From NCBI GenBank assembly GCA_018063485.1, contig JAGPBG010000036.1, forward strand, positions 1 to 10,959: DNA of 10,959 bases. Reading direction: 5' to 3'. The position numbers and the translations under genes were made by a program. Below, in pieces: positions 1 to 6,541 of this stretch (position 1 is its first letter; each line of letters starts with the position of its first letter). Source of the stretch: Cypionkella sp. GTDB taxonomy: Bacteria > Pseudomonadota > Alphaproteobacteria > Rhodobacterales > Rhodobacteraceae. The notes beneath the pieces are model-generated. The model had not been told where the DNA came from, did no database searches, and saw only the letters and a list, made by a program, of their open reading frames with translations.

Positions 1-402
1 GAACAGCCCGCGCCCCCGTCGGTGGATCAACTCATGCGCCGCAGGCACCGCCACCTGCCCCAGCCAAAAGCCCAACGCCAGAAACCCCGCAATCCGCCAG
101 CCCCAGCCCAGATCTCCGGTCAAAACATGCGCCGCAACCGGGAGCGCCAGCAGCGCGGTGACACCGATCACCACCAGAAGCGCATTGCCACCCGGAAATT
201 CCGCCCCCTCTGCCGCATCGCCACGAAACAGTGCGGCCAAAAGGTCCATCGTCAGCACCAAAACCGTCATATAGGCCAGAGCCACCCCCATCCAGACCGG
301 TGATACCAACGCAAAGGTCAGCAAAACCACTGGCGCCATCGAGATCACGACAAAAAGCACCATAGGCAGAGGGCGACCGGAAAAGAGGCTAAGGGCTTGC
401 AT
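1..402 (-). CDS. AlkB-like alkane 1-monooxygenase / membrane fatty acid desaturase family protein, N-terminal part (3' end beyond window)
   Basis: Reading the minus strand from an ATG at 402 gives 134 codons open to the window edge. The protein starts MQALSLFSGRPLPMVLF and has several hydrophobic stretches (about residues 13-34, 35-54, 75-94 and 100-120). These are followed by HELIHRR at residues 123-129, which matches the first histidine box of integral-membrane non-haem di-iron hydroxylases and desaturases (AlkB, XylM). In this family three His boxes bind two irons and oxidise alkyl chains or terminal methyl groups. Only the first box is inside the window, so the other ligands cannot be checked. 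Known AlkB proteins are roughly 330-400 residues, so about two thirds is missing off the edge, not through mutation. The start is the ATG best placed before the first hydrophobic stretch; I see no strong ribosome binding site. It is divergent from the lysoplasmalogenase gene, with 69 bases between them. The substrate cannot be told from this fragment. Confidence 0.72.
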   Translation of the reverse strand, partial: MQALSLFSGRPLPMVLFVVISMAPVVLLTFALVSPVWMGVALAYMTVLVLTMDLLAALFRGDAAEGAEFPGGNALLVVIGVTALLALPVAAHVLTGDLGWGWRIAGFLALGFWLGQVAVPAAHELIHRRGRGLF

Positions 403-471
403 CGCTGAACAATAGCACACAAGATCTGCGCCATCATAGGGGCGGATTGTCCCATTCGACTGGAACAACGG

Positions 472-1140
472 ATGCCCGCCACCCTCGCCACCTCCGGCAC
501 CCTCTGCCTGATCCTGTCGGCGCTTGCAGCCCTGACCTATGAACTCATCCCGAAAAATGACTTCAAACCCCGCTGGACCATCGCCGCAATCAAAGGCACC
601 GCCGTTGGCGCGCTTGCTTTGTCTGCGCTGCTCAACCTGTCCAACCCGCTGATCACCGCTGGCCTCTTTCTCGGGGCAATCGGCGACATCGCCCTCACCC
701 GCCCCGGCCAACATGCCTTCCTGAGTGGCATGGCCGCCTTTGCGCTCGGACATCTTGCCTATACCGCCGCCTTCCTGCCCCACCTCACCGCGCCAAACGC
801 CAGCCAAATCGCAGTCCTTGTCGTGCTTGTGCTCCTGCTTGCCTCTACCGAGATCTGGCTCACCCCCCACACCGGGACACTGCGCACACCGATCCGCAGC
901 TATGTCGCCGTGATCGGCCTGATGGCGATCAGTGCAACCGTGCTGCTCCCCGGCCCTGCGCGGGAAACCATCCAGTTGGGGGCTTTGCTGTTTGTGCTGT
1001 CGGACCTGCTCCTCGCCCTTCGCCTCTTTCGCGCCCATAGCCCCCGCAGCAAATCGCTGCTCGCCCTTACCCTCTGGCCCGCCTATTGGCTGGGCCAGGC
1101 GCTGATCCTGCTGGGTGCGATGGGCTATTCCCCGGCCTGA
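472..1140 (+). CDS. YhhN/TMEM86 family lysoplasmalogenase-like membrane protein
   Basis: A 222-residue, strongly hydrophobic protein with about seven to eight predicted membrane segments, the usual length and topology of the YhhN family. Family-typical pieces are visible: a KP-type region near residues 32-34, the LFLGAIGDIAL stretch in a membrane helix (a glycine and acidic residue in the helix, as in the family's conserved GD motif), and FLSGMAAFALGHLAYTAAF. Characterised members (TMEM86A/B, a Legionella homologue) hydrolyse the vinyl-ether bond of lysoplasmalogen to an aldehyde and a glycerophospho compound. Whether this bacterium makes vinyl-ether lipids is unknown, so the activity is inferred from the family. 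The start codon lies 69 bases from the divergent AlkB-like gene and has only a weak GGAAC ribosome site (462-466). The stop is 73 bases before ftsY. Confidence 0.82.
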   Translation: MPATLATSGTLCLILSALAALTYELIPKNDFKPRWTIAAIKGTAVGALALSALLNLSNPLITAGLFLGAIGDIALTRPGQHAFLSGMAAFALGHLAYTAAFLPHLTAPNASQIAVLVVLVLLLASTEIWLTPHTGTLRTPIRSYVAVIGLMAISATVLLPGPARETIQLGALLFVLSDLLLALRLFRAHSPRSKSLLALTLWPAYWLGQALILLGAMGYSPA

Positions 1141-1213
1141 ACCCTTCCAAATCCCCGTCAAACTGACTAGGTGGAATAAAACCACCGCCCAATCCCTGCC
1201 CAAAGGTACCCGC

Positions 1214-2215
1214 ATGTCCTTTTTCAAAAAGCTGAAAGACCGGATGTTTCGTTCATCCGACAAGATCGGCGAAGGACTTGAGGCGCTGGTCGAGGCCACG
1301 CCCAAAGCAACCGAACCTACGCCCGAGCCCAGCCCCAAACCCGGCCTGCTCGCCCGACTGGCGGGCCGCAGCGATGAACCCCGCCGCCTGCTTGATGACG
1401 CCATGCTCGAAAGCCTTGAGGAACTCCTCATTCAGGCCGATATGGGTGTGACGACCGCCACCCGTGTTACCGCAAATATCGCCGAAGGCCGCTTTGGCAA
1501 ACGCATCTCGACCCCCGAACTGCGCCAGGCCCTCACGGATGAAATCGCCCGTATCATGGAACCGGTGGCCCGGCCGCTACCGCTCTATCCGCAAAAGCCG
1601 CAAGTGATCCTGGTTGTCGGCGTCAACGGCTCTGGCAAAACCACCACCATCGGCAAACTCGCCTCGCAATTCAAAGCCGCCGGGAAATCCGTGGTCATTG
1701 CCGCAGGCGACACCTTCCGTGCCGCAGCCGTTGAACAATTGCAAGTCTGGGGCACCCGCGCCGGTGTTCCGGTCCTGACCGCACCCGAAGGTTCCGATCC
1801 TGCCTCCCTCGCCTTCGATGCCCTCACCCAAGCCCAGGCCGATGGTGCTGATCTCCTCTTGATCGACACCGCAGGCCGCTTGCAAAACCGCCAGGATCTG
1901 ATGGAGGAACTGTCCAAAATCGTCCGGGTGATCCGCAAGAAAGACCCGAGCGCCCCTCACAATACACTTCTGGTTCTCGATGCCAGCACCGGCCAGAACG
2001 CGCTGAACCAGGTGGAAATCTTTCGCAAGATCGCCGATGTCTCGGGCCTGATCATGACCAAACTCGACGGCACCGCCAAAGGCGGTGTCCTTGTGGCCCT
2101 TGCCGATAAATTCGGCCTTCCGATCCATGCCATTGGCGTGGGAGAACAAATCGACGATCTCTCCCCCTTCGATCCCCAGGATTTCGCCCGCGCTCTTGTT
2201 GGCTCATCCGACTGA
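1214..2215 (+). CDS. ftsY: Signal recognition particle receptor FtsY
   Basis: A 333-residue SRP-receptor GTPase. It docks ribosome-SRP complexes at the inner membrane and hands nascent membrane proteins to SecYEG. The N-terminus MSFFKKLKDRMF is a short basic amphipathic segment suited to membrane contact, followed by a short acidic/proline-rich A region and an alpha-helical N domain (about residues 50-125). The G domain is complete: P-loop GVNGSGKT at 136-143, DTFRAA at 166-171, DTAGR at 218-222, TKLDGTAKGG at 282-291, and GVGEQIDDLSPF at 308-319. The frame stays open upstream to 1115, but that would overlap the previous gene. ATG 1214 has an AAAGG site at 1202-1206 and begins exactly where FtsY homology starts. 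The A domain is short compared with E. coli FtsY, as is usual in alphaproteobacteria. A hairpin terminator follows. Confidence 0.98.
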   Translation: MSFFKKLKDRMFRSSDKIGEGLEALVEATPKATEPTPEPSPKPGLLARLAGRSDEPRRLLDDAMLESLEELLIQADMGVTTATRVTANIAEGRFGKRISTPELRQALTDEIARIMEPVARPLPLYPQKPQVILVVGVNGSGKTTTIGKLASQFKAAGKSVVIAAGDTFRAAAVEQLQVWGTRAGVPVLTAPEGSDPASLAFDALTQAQADGADLLLIDTAGRLQNRQDLMEELSKIVRVIRKKDPSAPHNTLLVLDASTGQNALNQVEIFRKIADVSGLIMTKLDGTAKGGVLVALADKFGLPIHAIGVGEQIDDLSPFDPQDFARALVGSSD

Positions 2216-2257
2216 CCCTGAACCCATTCATCTGTCTGGAAATATCCCACGGGGGGC

Positions 2258-2280
2258 GCGGGGGGTGTGAAACCCCCCGC
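2258..2280 (+). terminator. GC-rich hairpin terminator after ftsY
   Basis: GCGGGGGG (2258-2265) can pair perfectly with CCCCCCGC (2273-2280) around a 7-base loop, TGTGAAA. It is followed by TCTTGTC, a poor but pyrimidine-rich tail. It lies 42 bases after the ftsY stop and 21 bases before the truncated transporter reading frame. The weak T-run makes full intrinsic termination uncertain. Confidence 0.68.
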
Positions 2281-2301
2281 TCTTGTCAGCCCGCCCGCCT
2301 A

Positions 2302-2541
2302 ATGTCGAACTGGCTCTTCTCGGCGCATTTTGTCGCCTATTTCTCGTTCGGCTTGATCATGCTGGCGACAAGGCTCGACAAAGTGGGCGAAGCGGCGGTA
2401 TTGCGCAAGATCTCGACCGTGTTCACCGCCCTGATCGCATGGCTGGTGTTGGGCGAAAGGGTCGGGCGGGCACAGATTGCCCTGAAGGCAATGATCGCGC
2501 GGGGCGCGGTGGTTATGGAACTGGGAGGAAGAACCCGATGA
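2302..2541 (+). pseudogene. EamA/DMT-family transporter remnant, C-terminal ~79 residues only
   Basis: The 79-residue frame resembles the C-terminal end of ten-helix EamA (drug/metabolite transporter) proteins. It has a partial hydrophobic helix (WLFSAHFVAYFSFGLIML), then the typical VGEAAVLR-x-x-STVFTALIAWLVLGERVG stretch, then a last helix, ALKAMIARGAVVMEL. Full-length relatives are about 280-300 residues, so some 200 N-terminal residues are absent, and the 86 bases before it (holding the ftsY terminator) do not encode them. No convincing ribosome site precedes the ATG at 2302. Charged Lys and Arg sit within the last helix, where hydrophobic residues are expected, which suggests decay. The stop overlaps the yciB start as ATGA (2538-2541), so the remnant may once have been translationally coupled to yciB. 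Expression as a small membrane protein cannot be excluded. The family call is from pattern recognition. Confidence 0.6.
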
Positions 2542-3146
2542 GCGCGCGTAAAATCAACCCGATGCTGAAACTGGCGCTGGAATTTGGCCCGATCGTGCTG
2601 TTCTTCATCGGTTTTTCCCGCTTCAAGGACCAAACCTTCACGCTTTTTGGCCACCCTGCGACGGGCTTCATCGTAATGACCGCCGCTTTCATCCCGCTGA
2701 TGATGCTGAGCACTGGCATCCTGTGGTGGCTGACCGGCAAGCTCTCGAAAATGCAGATCGCCACGTTGGTTCTGGTGATTGTGTTCGGTGGCCTTTCGGT
2801 CTGGCTCAATGACGAGCGGTTCTTCAAGATGAAGCCGACGATGATCTATCTCTTGTTCGGCGTTATCCTTGGCATCGGGCTTTTGCGCGGCCAGTCCTAT
2901 CTGAAACTGGTGATGGAAGAGGCGCTGCCGATGCAGCCCGAGGGTTGGATGGTTCTTACCCGCCGCGTTACCGGGTTCTTTTTTGCACTTGCCGTCGCCA
3001 ATGAGGTGATCTGGCGAAATTTCAGCACCGAAACCTGGGTCACCTTCAAAACCTTCGGCCTTACCGCCGCGCTGTTTTTGTTCTTCATGACGCAAGCCCG
3101 GCTGTTCGAAAAATTCGGGCTGCCCGACGATCCACCCAACCCCTGA
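2538..3146 (+). CDS. yciB: Inner membrane-spanning septation protein YciB (IspZ/septation protein A)
   Basis: A 202-residue polytopic membrane protein of normal family length with about five to six hydrophobic segments. YciB-typical features are the early LEFGPIVLFFIGF segment (residues 14-26), a HPATGFIVMTAAF helix, WLNDERFFKMKPT before a hydrophobic YLLFG segment, and a C-terminal core with LTRRV (140-144), ANE (154-156) and NFSTETWVTFK (161-171). In enterobacteria YciB is linked to the cell envelope, osmotic tolerance and interaction with elongation and division proteins. Its biochemical role is not settled. The same frame runs upstream to 2283, but ATG 2538 is preceded by a good GGAGG site (2524-2528, 9-base spacing) and begins the family homology. 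Its start overlaps the stop of the transporter remnant. A diverged copy follows 124 bases downstream. Confidence 0.92.
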   Translation: MSARKINPMLKLALEFGPIVLFFIGFSRFKDQTFTLFGHPATGFIVMTAAFIPLMMLSTGILWWLTGKLSKMQIATLVLVIVFGGLSVWLNDERFFKMKPTMIYLLFGVILGIGLLRGQSYLKLVMEEALPMQPEGWMVLTRRVTGFFFALAVANEVIWRNFSTETWVTFKTFGLTAALFLFFMTQARLFEKFGLPDDPPNP

Positions 3147-3270
3147 TTGTTCCGTATCCCAAAGCGCGGTTTTCCCACAAAGAGCAACCACAGCCACAAT
3201 ATCGCCCGCATTCCGCCTCAGCCCGGCCCGATTATGACGACACCTTGATCCCATCACCCAAGGATGCGCC

Positions 3271-3903
3271 ATGTTTGATGATCTTCTCGATACCCTGACC
3301 GCCTTCGTCCAGTCTTTCCGCCGCACGACGCCCTTCCCTGTGGAAATTCTGGTGCCGGGATTGCTGATCATCCTGTCATGGCCACTCTTGCGGATATGGC
3401 TCGATGATCCCCAAAGTGCCTTCATGGTGGCCTTTGTCCTTGGCATCGGCCTGCGCCTTGCGATGAAATCGCGGGTCATGATTGCCCGCACCCGCGCACA
3501 TTTTTCCGGGCCTGCCACGGTATTGCTGATCCTGATCTGTGGCCCCGGTGCGCTGGCGCTTTTGATCTACACAGCCGATCCCGCGCGCTGCCAGCAGTTC
3601 CTCAGCCTGTATTTCCTGTTTGCCGCCGCCCTCTACATCATCGACGTGATTGACGGCAAATACGCCATCGTGCGCGCCCGCTGGCCGCAGCCTGAAATGC
3701 GCGGCTGCGAAGCGGTCCTCACCCGCGTCATGGCGGTTTTCCACCTGTCGCTGGTGCTGGCCAATGAAACGCTGGTTCACAACGCTTCGCAAACCACCTG
3801 GCTGTTGTATTTCGGCCTGCTGCCGCTCTTTACCAATATCATCCGTACCGCCCTGGTCAGAACGGTGCAGCAGGGCTATGGCACCCCCGGACTTTCAGCG
3901 TGA
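3271..3903 (+). CDS. YciB-like membrane protein (diverged paralogue of the preceding yciB)
   Basis: A 210-residue membrane protein with about five to six hydrophobic segments. I recognise no named family for its N-terminal two thirds, but residues 150-177 align without gaps to YciB residues 140-167. Twelve of 28 positions are identical by eye: LTR, a Phe, a Leu, ANE, and the N-x-S-x-x-TW pattern. The spacing of the upstream helices also matches YciB to within about three residues (FMVAFVLG against FIVMTAAF, and LLILICGPGALALLIY against LVIVFGGLSVWL). YciB signature parts such as NDERFFKMKP are not kept. It is likely a diverged duplicate with an envelope role, but that function is inferred. 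ATG 3271 has AAGGA at 3260-3264 with ideal 6-base spacing. The 124 bases between it and yciB show no clear terminator or promoter, so both may be co-transcribed. Confidence 0.72.
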   Translation: MFDDLLDTLTAFVQSFRRTTPFPVEILVPGLLIILSWPLLRIWLDDPQSAFMVAFVLGIGLRLAMKSRVMIARTRAHFSGPATVLLILICGPGALALLIYTADPARCQQFLSLYFLFAAALYIIDVIDGKYAIVRARWPQPEMRGCEAVLTRVMAVFHLSLVLANETLVHNASQTTWLLYFGLLPLFTNIIRTALVRTVQQGYGTPGLSA

Positions 3904-3920
3904 TGCGCCGCTCTGCTTGA

Positions 3921-3949
3921 TTGACCTTCCTCTTTCGCCGCGCTATGCC
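3921..3949 (+). promoter_or_regulatory. Sigma70-like promoter of the metZ leader
   Basis: TTGACC (3921-3926) and TATGCC (3944-3949) are separated by 17 bases. Transcription would start at about 3955, exactly where the SAM-II aptamer begins. The agreement of spacing, consensus and position relative to the riboswitch supports the call. No experimental start is known. Confidence 0.62.
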
Positions 3950-3953
3950 ACAC

Positions 3954-4008
3954 TTGTGGCGCTTTGTTACCGGATTGCGGGCCACGTTAAACAAACCGCT
4001 AAAAGGGT
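3954..4008 (+). promoter_or_regulatory. SAM-II riboswitch (metA motif) controlling metZ
   Basis: The stretch has the SAM-II layout known from alphaproteobacterial methionine genes. The P1 stem pairs GTGGC (3956-3960) with GCCAC (3981-3985). The loop holds CGGATTGCGG (3971-3980), whose GCGG (3977-3980) can form a pseudoknot with CCGC (3996-3999). The linker contains the hallmark CACGTTAAACAAACCGCTAAAA run (3983-4004, given here in separate motifs: CACGTTAAACAA, then CCGCTAAAA). This closely resembles the consensus I recall for SAM-II in rhizobia and marine metagenomes. SAM binding to this class lowers expression of methionine synthesis genes. Here it sits directly behind a promoter, before a terminator hairpin and metZ, which fits that role. 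A covariance-model search with the Rfam SAM-II family would settle it. Confidence 0.88.
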
Positions 4009-4021
4009 CAGGGCGCAAGGC

Positions 4022-4051
4022 ACCCCGAATCCCTTGGATTTCGGGGTTTTT
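4022..4051 (+). terminator. Intrinsic terminator / expression platform between SAM-II aptamer and metZ
   Basis: ACCCCGAA (4022-4029) pairs with TTCGGGGT (4040-4047). The stem is extended by TCC (4030-4032) with GGA (4036-4038), with T4039 bulged and a 3-base loop, and it is followed by a T-rich run to 4051. It lies 14 bases after the aptamer and 22 bases before the metZ start, so it can act as the off-state of a transcriptional riboswitch. AAGGG (4003-4007), at the aptamer's 3' end, could alternatively pair with CCCTT (4031-4035) in the terminator, giving a possible antiterminator. That pairing is my inference. Confidence 0.75.
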
Positions 4052-4073
4052 CTATGGCCAAGGGCGAGATGAC

Positions 4074-5270
4074 ATGACAAAGAAATGGAAAACGCGCACG
4101 AAACTGGTGCATGAGGGCAGCCGTCGCAGCCAATATGGCGAGATGGCCGAAGCAATCTTTCTGACCCAAGGCTTCGTCTACCCCACCGCCGAATCCGCCG
4201 AATCCCGATTTGTCAAACCCGGTGAAGATGAATTCATCTACGCCCGCTACGGCAACCCCACCACCCGCATGTTCGAAGAGCGTATCGCGGCGCTTGAGGG
4301 CACCGAAGACGCCTTCGCCACCGCTTCCGGCATGGCCGCCGTCAATGGCGCACTTACCTCATGCCTGCGCGCGGGCGATCATGTGGTGTCCTCGCGCGCG
4401 TTGTTCGGTTCTTGCCTTTACATCCTCGAAGAGGTTCTCACCCGCTACGGTGTGAAAGTCACCTTCGTTGACGGTGCCGATCTGAACGCCTGGCGCAACG
4501 CCATCACGCCCCAAACCAAGGTGGTGTTTTTCGAATCGATGTCGAATCCCACGCTGGAGCTGGTCGATATCCAAGGCGTCGCGGACATCGCCCATGCCCA
4601 TGGCGCGCTGGTGATCGTTGACAATGTTTTCGCCACCCCGGTCTATTCCAACGCCGTGGCCCAAGGGGCTGATGTCGTCGTCTATTCCACCACCAAACAC
4701 ATCGACGGCCAAGGCCGCGCCTTGGGCGGCGTGATCTGTGGCAGCCGCGAGTTCATCCGCAAGACTTGTGAACCCTACATGAAGCACACCGGGGGCGCGA
4801 TGAGCCCCTTCACCGCCTGGATCATGCTCAACGGCATGGCCACGCTTGATCTGCGCTGTCGTGCGATGTCAGATTCGGCGCTGCGCATCGCCACCATGCT
4901 TGAAGCCAATCCGCAAGTGTCCAAAGTTCTTTACCCCGGCCTCGCCAGCCACCCCCAACACGCGCTGGCGATGGGGCAAATGGGCGATGGCGGCACTTTG
5001 GTGACATTCGAGGTGAGAGGCGGAAAAGAAGCGGCCTTCAGGCTTTGTAACGCGTTGGAGATCATCAAGATTTCCAACAATCTGGGCGATGCGAAATCCA
5101 TCATCACCCATCCCGCCACCACCACCCACCAACGCTTGCCGCAGGATCAAAAAGACCTGCTTGGCATCACGCCGGGCCTGCTGCGCCTATCGGTCGGGTT
5201 GGAGGATCTGGGCGATCTGATGGAAGAACTCAGCGCCGCCTTGCAGGCCAGCAGCGCGTGCAACCAGTAA
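4074..5270 (+). CDS. metZ: O-succinylhomoserine sulfhydrylase MetZ
   Basis: A 398-residue cytoplasmic PLP enzyme of the Cys/Met metabolism family. MetZ makes homocysteine directly from O-succinylhomoserine and sulfide in methionine synthesis. Visible family motifs are YARYGNPT at 56-63, the PLP phosphate-binding SGMAAV at 85-90, ESMSNP, the cofactor-ring aspartate in VIVDNVF (D183), and the Schiff-base lysine K208 in STTKHIDGQGR, a sequence typical of MetZ rather than MetB or MetC. The C-terminal THPATTTHQ and LLRLSVGLEDL blocks are also present. The frame is open back to 3921, but that stretch is the riboswitch leader. ATG 4074 has AAGGG upstream (4060-4064) and starts the family homology. 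O-acetylhomoserine as substrate cannot be excluded by sequence alone. Expression is probably repressed by SAM through the SAM-II leader. Confidence 0.93.
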   Translation: MTKKWKTRTKLVHEGSRRSQYGEMAEAIFLTQGFVYPTAESAESRFVKPGEDEFIYARYGNPTTRMFEERIAALEGTEDAFATASGMAAVNGALTSCLRAGDHVVSSRALFGSCLYILEEVLTRYGVKVTFVDGADLNAWRNAITPQTKVVFFESMSNPTLELVDIQGVADIAHAHGALVIVDNVFATPVYSNAVAQGADVVVYSTTKHIDGQGRALGGVICGSREFIRKTCEPYMKHTGGAMSPFTAWIMLNGMATLDLRCRAMSDSALRIATMLEANPQVSKVLYPGLASHPQHALAMGQMGDGGTLVTFEVRGGKEAAFRLCNALEIIKISNNLGDAKSIITHPATTTHQRLPQDQKDLLGITPGLLRLSVGLEDLGDLMEELSAALQASSACNQ

Positions 5271-5328
5271 AATTGCACCCAGGCTACAGATCCAAAGTCG
5301 TCTTTCGCGCGTATAGGTCGTGTTAGGC

Positions 5329-5357
5329 TTGGGATAGCGGCGTAAATCGCCTATATA
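5329..5357 (+). promoter_or_regulatory. Probable folE2 promoter with internal palindrome
   Basis: TTGGGA (5329-5334) and TATATA (5352-5357) are 17 bases apart, a good sigma70-like pair ending 27 bases before the folE2 ATG. Between them lies a perfect short inverted repeat, GGCG-TAAAT-CGCC (5339-5351), placed where a repressor could block RNA polymerase. Known folE2 genes are often under Zur control in other bacteria, but this palindrome does not look like the AT-rich alphaproteobacterial Zur box, so no regulator is named. Confidence 0.55.
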
Positions 5358-5384
5358 CAAAGCTGCACCAAAAGGGGCGCTGCC

Positions 5385-6473
5385 ATGAATATTCATATGT
5401 CAAACGCGGATCAAAAGCCGAGCAAGGCCGATGCCGAGGCGGCTTTGGCGACGTTACGCCTCTGGGCGGCGCGGGCGAGTGAGGTGGAAATCGTGGCTCT
5501 GGCCCCCGAAGCAGGAGCCTTGGCGGGGCACGGCTATCCGATCTTGTCGCGCGATTATCCAACCGATTTCGTTGTAACTCCGGCCTATAAAGACACTTTG
5601 CCCGATCTGCAAAATGGCCCGGCCAGCCTGATCGTCGGCGCGAAACAATCCATTCAGCACGTTGGGATATCCAATTTTCGCCTCCCGATCCGCTACCGCA
5701 CGCGCGATAACGGCCCGGTCACACTCGAAACCTCGGTCACCGGCACCGTCAGCCTTGAGGCCGAGAAAAAAGGTATCAACATGAGCCGCATCATGCGCTC
5801 ATTCTACGCGCATTGCGAACGGGATTTTTCCTTTGGCGTGATCGAACATGCGCTGGAAGACTACCTCAAAGACCTTGGCTCTTTCGATGCCCGTATCCAG
5901 ATGCGGTTTTCCTTTCCGATGCGAGTGGATAGCCTGCGCTCTGGCCTGTCTGGTTGGCAATACTATGACATCGCTTTGGAATTGGTCGATGTGGCGGGGG
6001 TGCGCAAACGTCTGATGCACCTCGATTTCGTCTACTCCAGCACCTGCCCCTGCTCGTTGGAGTTGTCGGAACACGCACGCCAAACCCGTGGCCAACTGGC
6101 AACGCCGCATTCGCAACGCTCGGTTGCGCGGATCTCGGTGGAACTGGTGGGCACCCAATGCCTGTGGTTTGAGGACCTGATCAACCTCGCCCGCGCCGCC
6201 GTGCCGACCGAAACGCAAGTGATGGTAAAGCGCGAGGATGAGCAGGCCTTCGCCGAATTGAACGCCGCCAACCCGATTTTTGTCGAGGATGCTGCCCGCA
6301 GTTTTTGCGCCGCCCTTCAGCAAGATAACCGGATCGGCGATTTTCGTGTTGTCGCCAGCCATCAAGAAAGCCTGCACAGTCATGACGCGGTATCGGTGTT
6401 GACGGTTGGCCCCACCTTCGCGGCCCAAAGCCTCGATCCGCGCCTTTTCGCCAGCCTCTATCATGTAGGGTAG
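5385..6473 (+). CDS. folE2: GTP cyclohydrolase I type 2 (FolE2, GCYH-IB)
   Basis: A 362-residue enzyme that converts GTP to 7,8-dihydroneopterin triphosphate, the first step of folate synthesis and also the precursor route to queuosine. Type IB enzymes replace zinc-dependent FolE and can use other metals. Family signatures seen are VGAKQSIQHVGISNFRLP (a conserved early block), KGINMSRIMRSF, the catalytic/metal-site motif STCPCS at 219-224 with C221 and C223, ELSEHARQTRG, and the PHSQRS block that follows. The C-terminal SHQESLHSHDAVS stretch is also typical. Length is somewhat above the usual 260-310 residues because of a longer N-terminus. ATG 5385 is preferred because AAGGGG (5372-5377) lies 7 bases before it; ATG 5397 is in frame but poorly spaced. 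The gene has its own promoter 114 bases after metZ and ends in a hairpin. Confidence 0.96.
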   Translation: MNIHMSNADQKPSKADAEAALATLRLWAARASEVEIVALAPEAGALAGHGYPILSRDYPTDFVVTPAYKDTLPDLQNGPASLIVGAKQSIQHVGISNFRLPIRYRTRDNGPVTLETSVTGTVSLEAEKKGINMSRIMRSFYAHCERDFSFGVIEHALEDYLKDLGSFDARIQMRFSFPMRVDSLRSGLSGWQYYDIALELVDVAGVRKRLMHLDFVYSSTCPCSLELSEHARQTRGQLATPHSQRSVARISVELVGTQCLWFEDLINLARAAVPTETQVMVKREDEQAFAELNAANPIFVEDAARSFCAALQQDNRIGDFRVVASHQESLHSHDAVSVLTVGPTFAAQSLDPRLFASLYHVG

Positions 6474-6492
6474 GGCGGGGTTACCCCCCGCC
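6474..6492. terminator. Hairpin terminator shared by convergent folE2 and the PG-binding protein gene
   Basis: GGCGGGG (6474-6480) pairs with CCCCGCC (6486-6492) over a 5-base loop, directly after the folE2 TAG. It is followed by TTGCCGCTTCTT, a weak T-rich tail on the plus strand. The gene on the other strand ends 50 bases away, so the symmetric stem may serve both directions. Confidence 0.65.
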
Positions 6493-6541
6493 TTGCCGCT
6501 TCTTCGTTAGCGATTCGGCATTTCCCGGAATGGCTGTCGGT

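Noticed and set aside
403..471. Divergent promoters for the AlkB-like and lysoplasmalogenase genes
   Set aside because: Both genes need promoters here, but I found no -35/-10 pair with acceptable match and spacing on either strand (TATGAT on the minus strand lacks a -35).
1170..1186. Hairpin GGTGG-AATAAAA-CCACC before ftsY
   Set aside because: Only a 5-base stem with no T-run. It could be a weak terminator of the lysoplasmalogenase gene, but it is not convincing.
2283..2537. N-terminal extension of yciB in the same frame (an 85-codon lead-in)
   Set aside because: It is basic, non-hydrophobic and unlike YciB. It overlaps the transporter remnant in another frame, while ATG 2538 has a strong GGAGG site and begins the homology.
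3147..3270. Possible promoter or terminator between yciB and its paralogue
   Set aside because: TATGAC near 3232 resembles a -10, but no -35 is correctly placed and no stable hairpin is seen, so the 124 bases are left unannotated apart from the ribosome site.
2337..3518. Long 393-residue open frame on the minus strand across yciB and its neighbour
   Set aside because: It is rich in Arg, His and Gln with no membrane segments or family pattern, typical of an antisense shadow in GC-rich coding DNA.
3921..4073. N-terminal extension of metZ in the same frame
   Set aside because: This stretch is explained by promoter, SAM-II aptamer and terminator. The family homology and ribosome site place the start at 4074.
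5258..5278. Inverted repeat GTGCAA / TTGCAC over the metZ stop
   Set aside because: A 6-base stem with a 9-base loop and no T-run. Too weak to call as a terminator.
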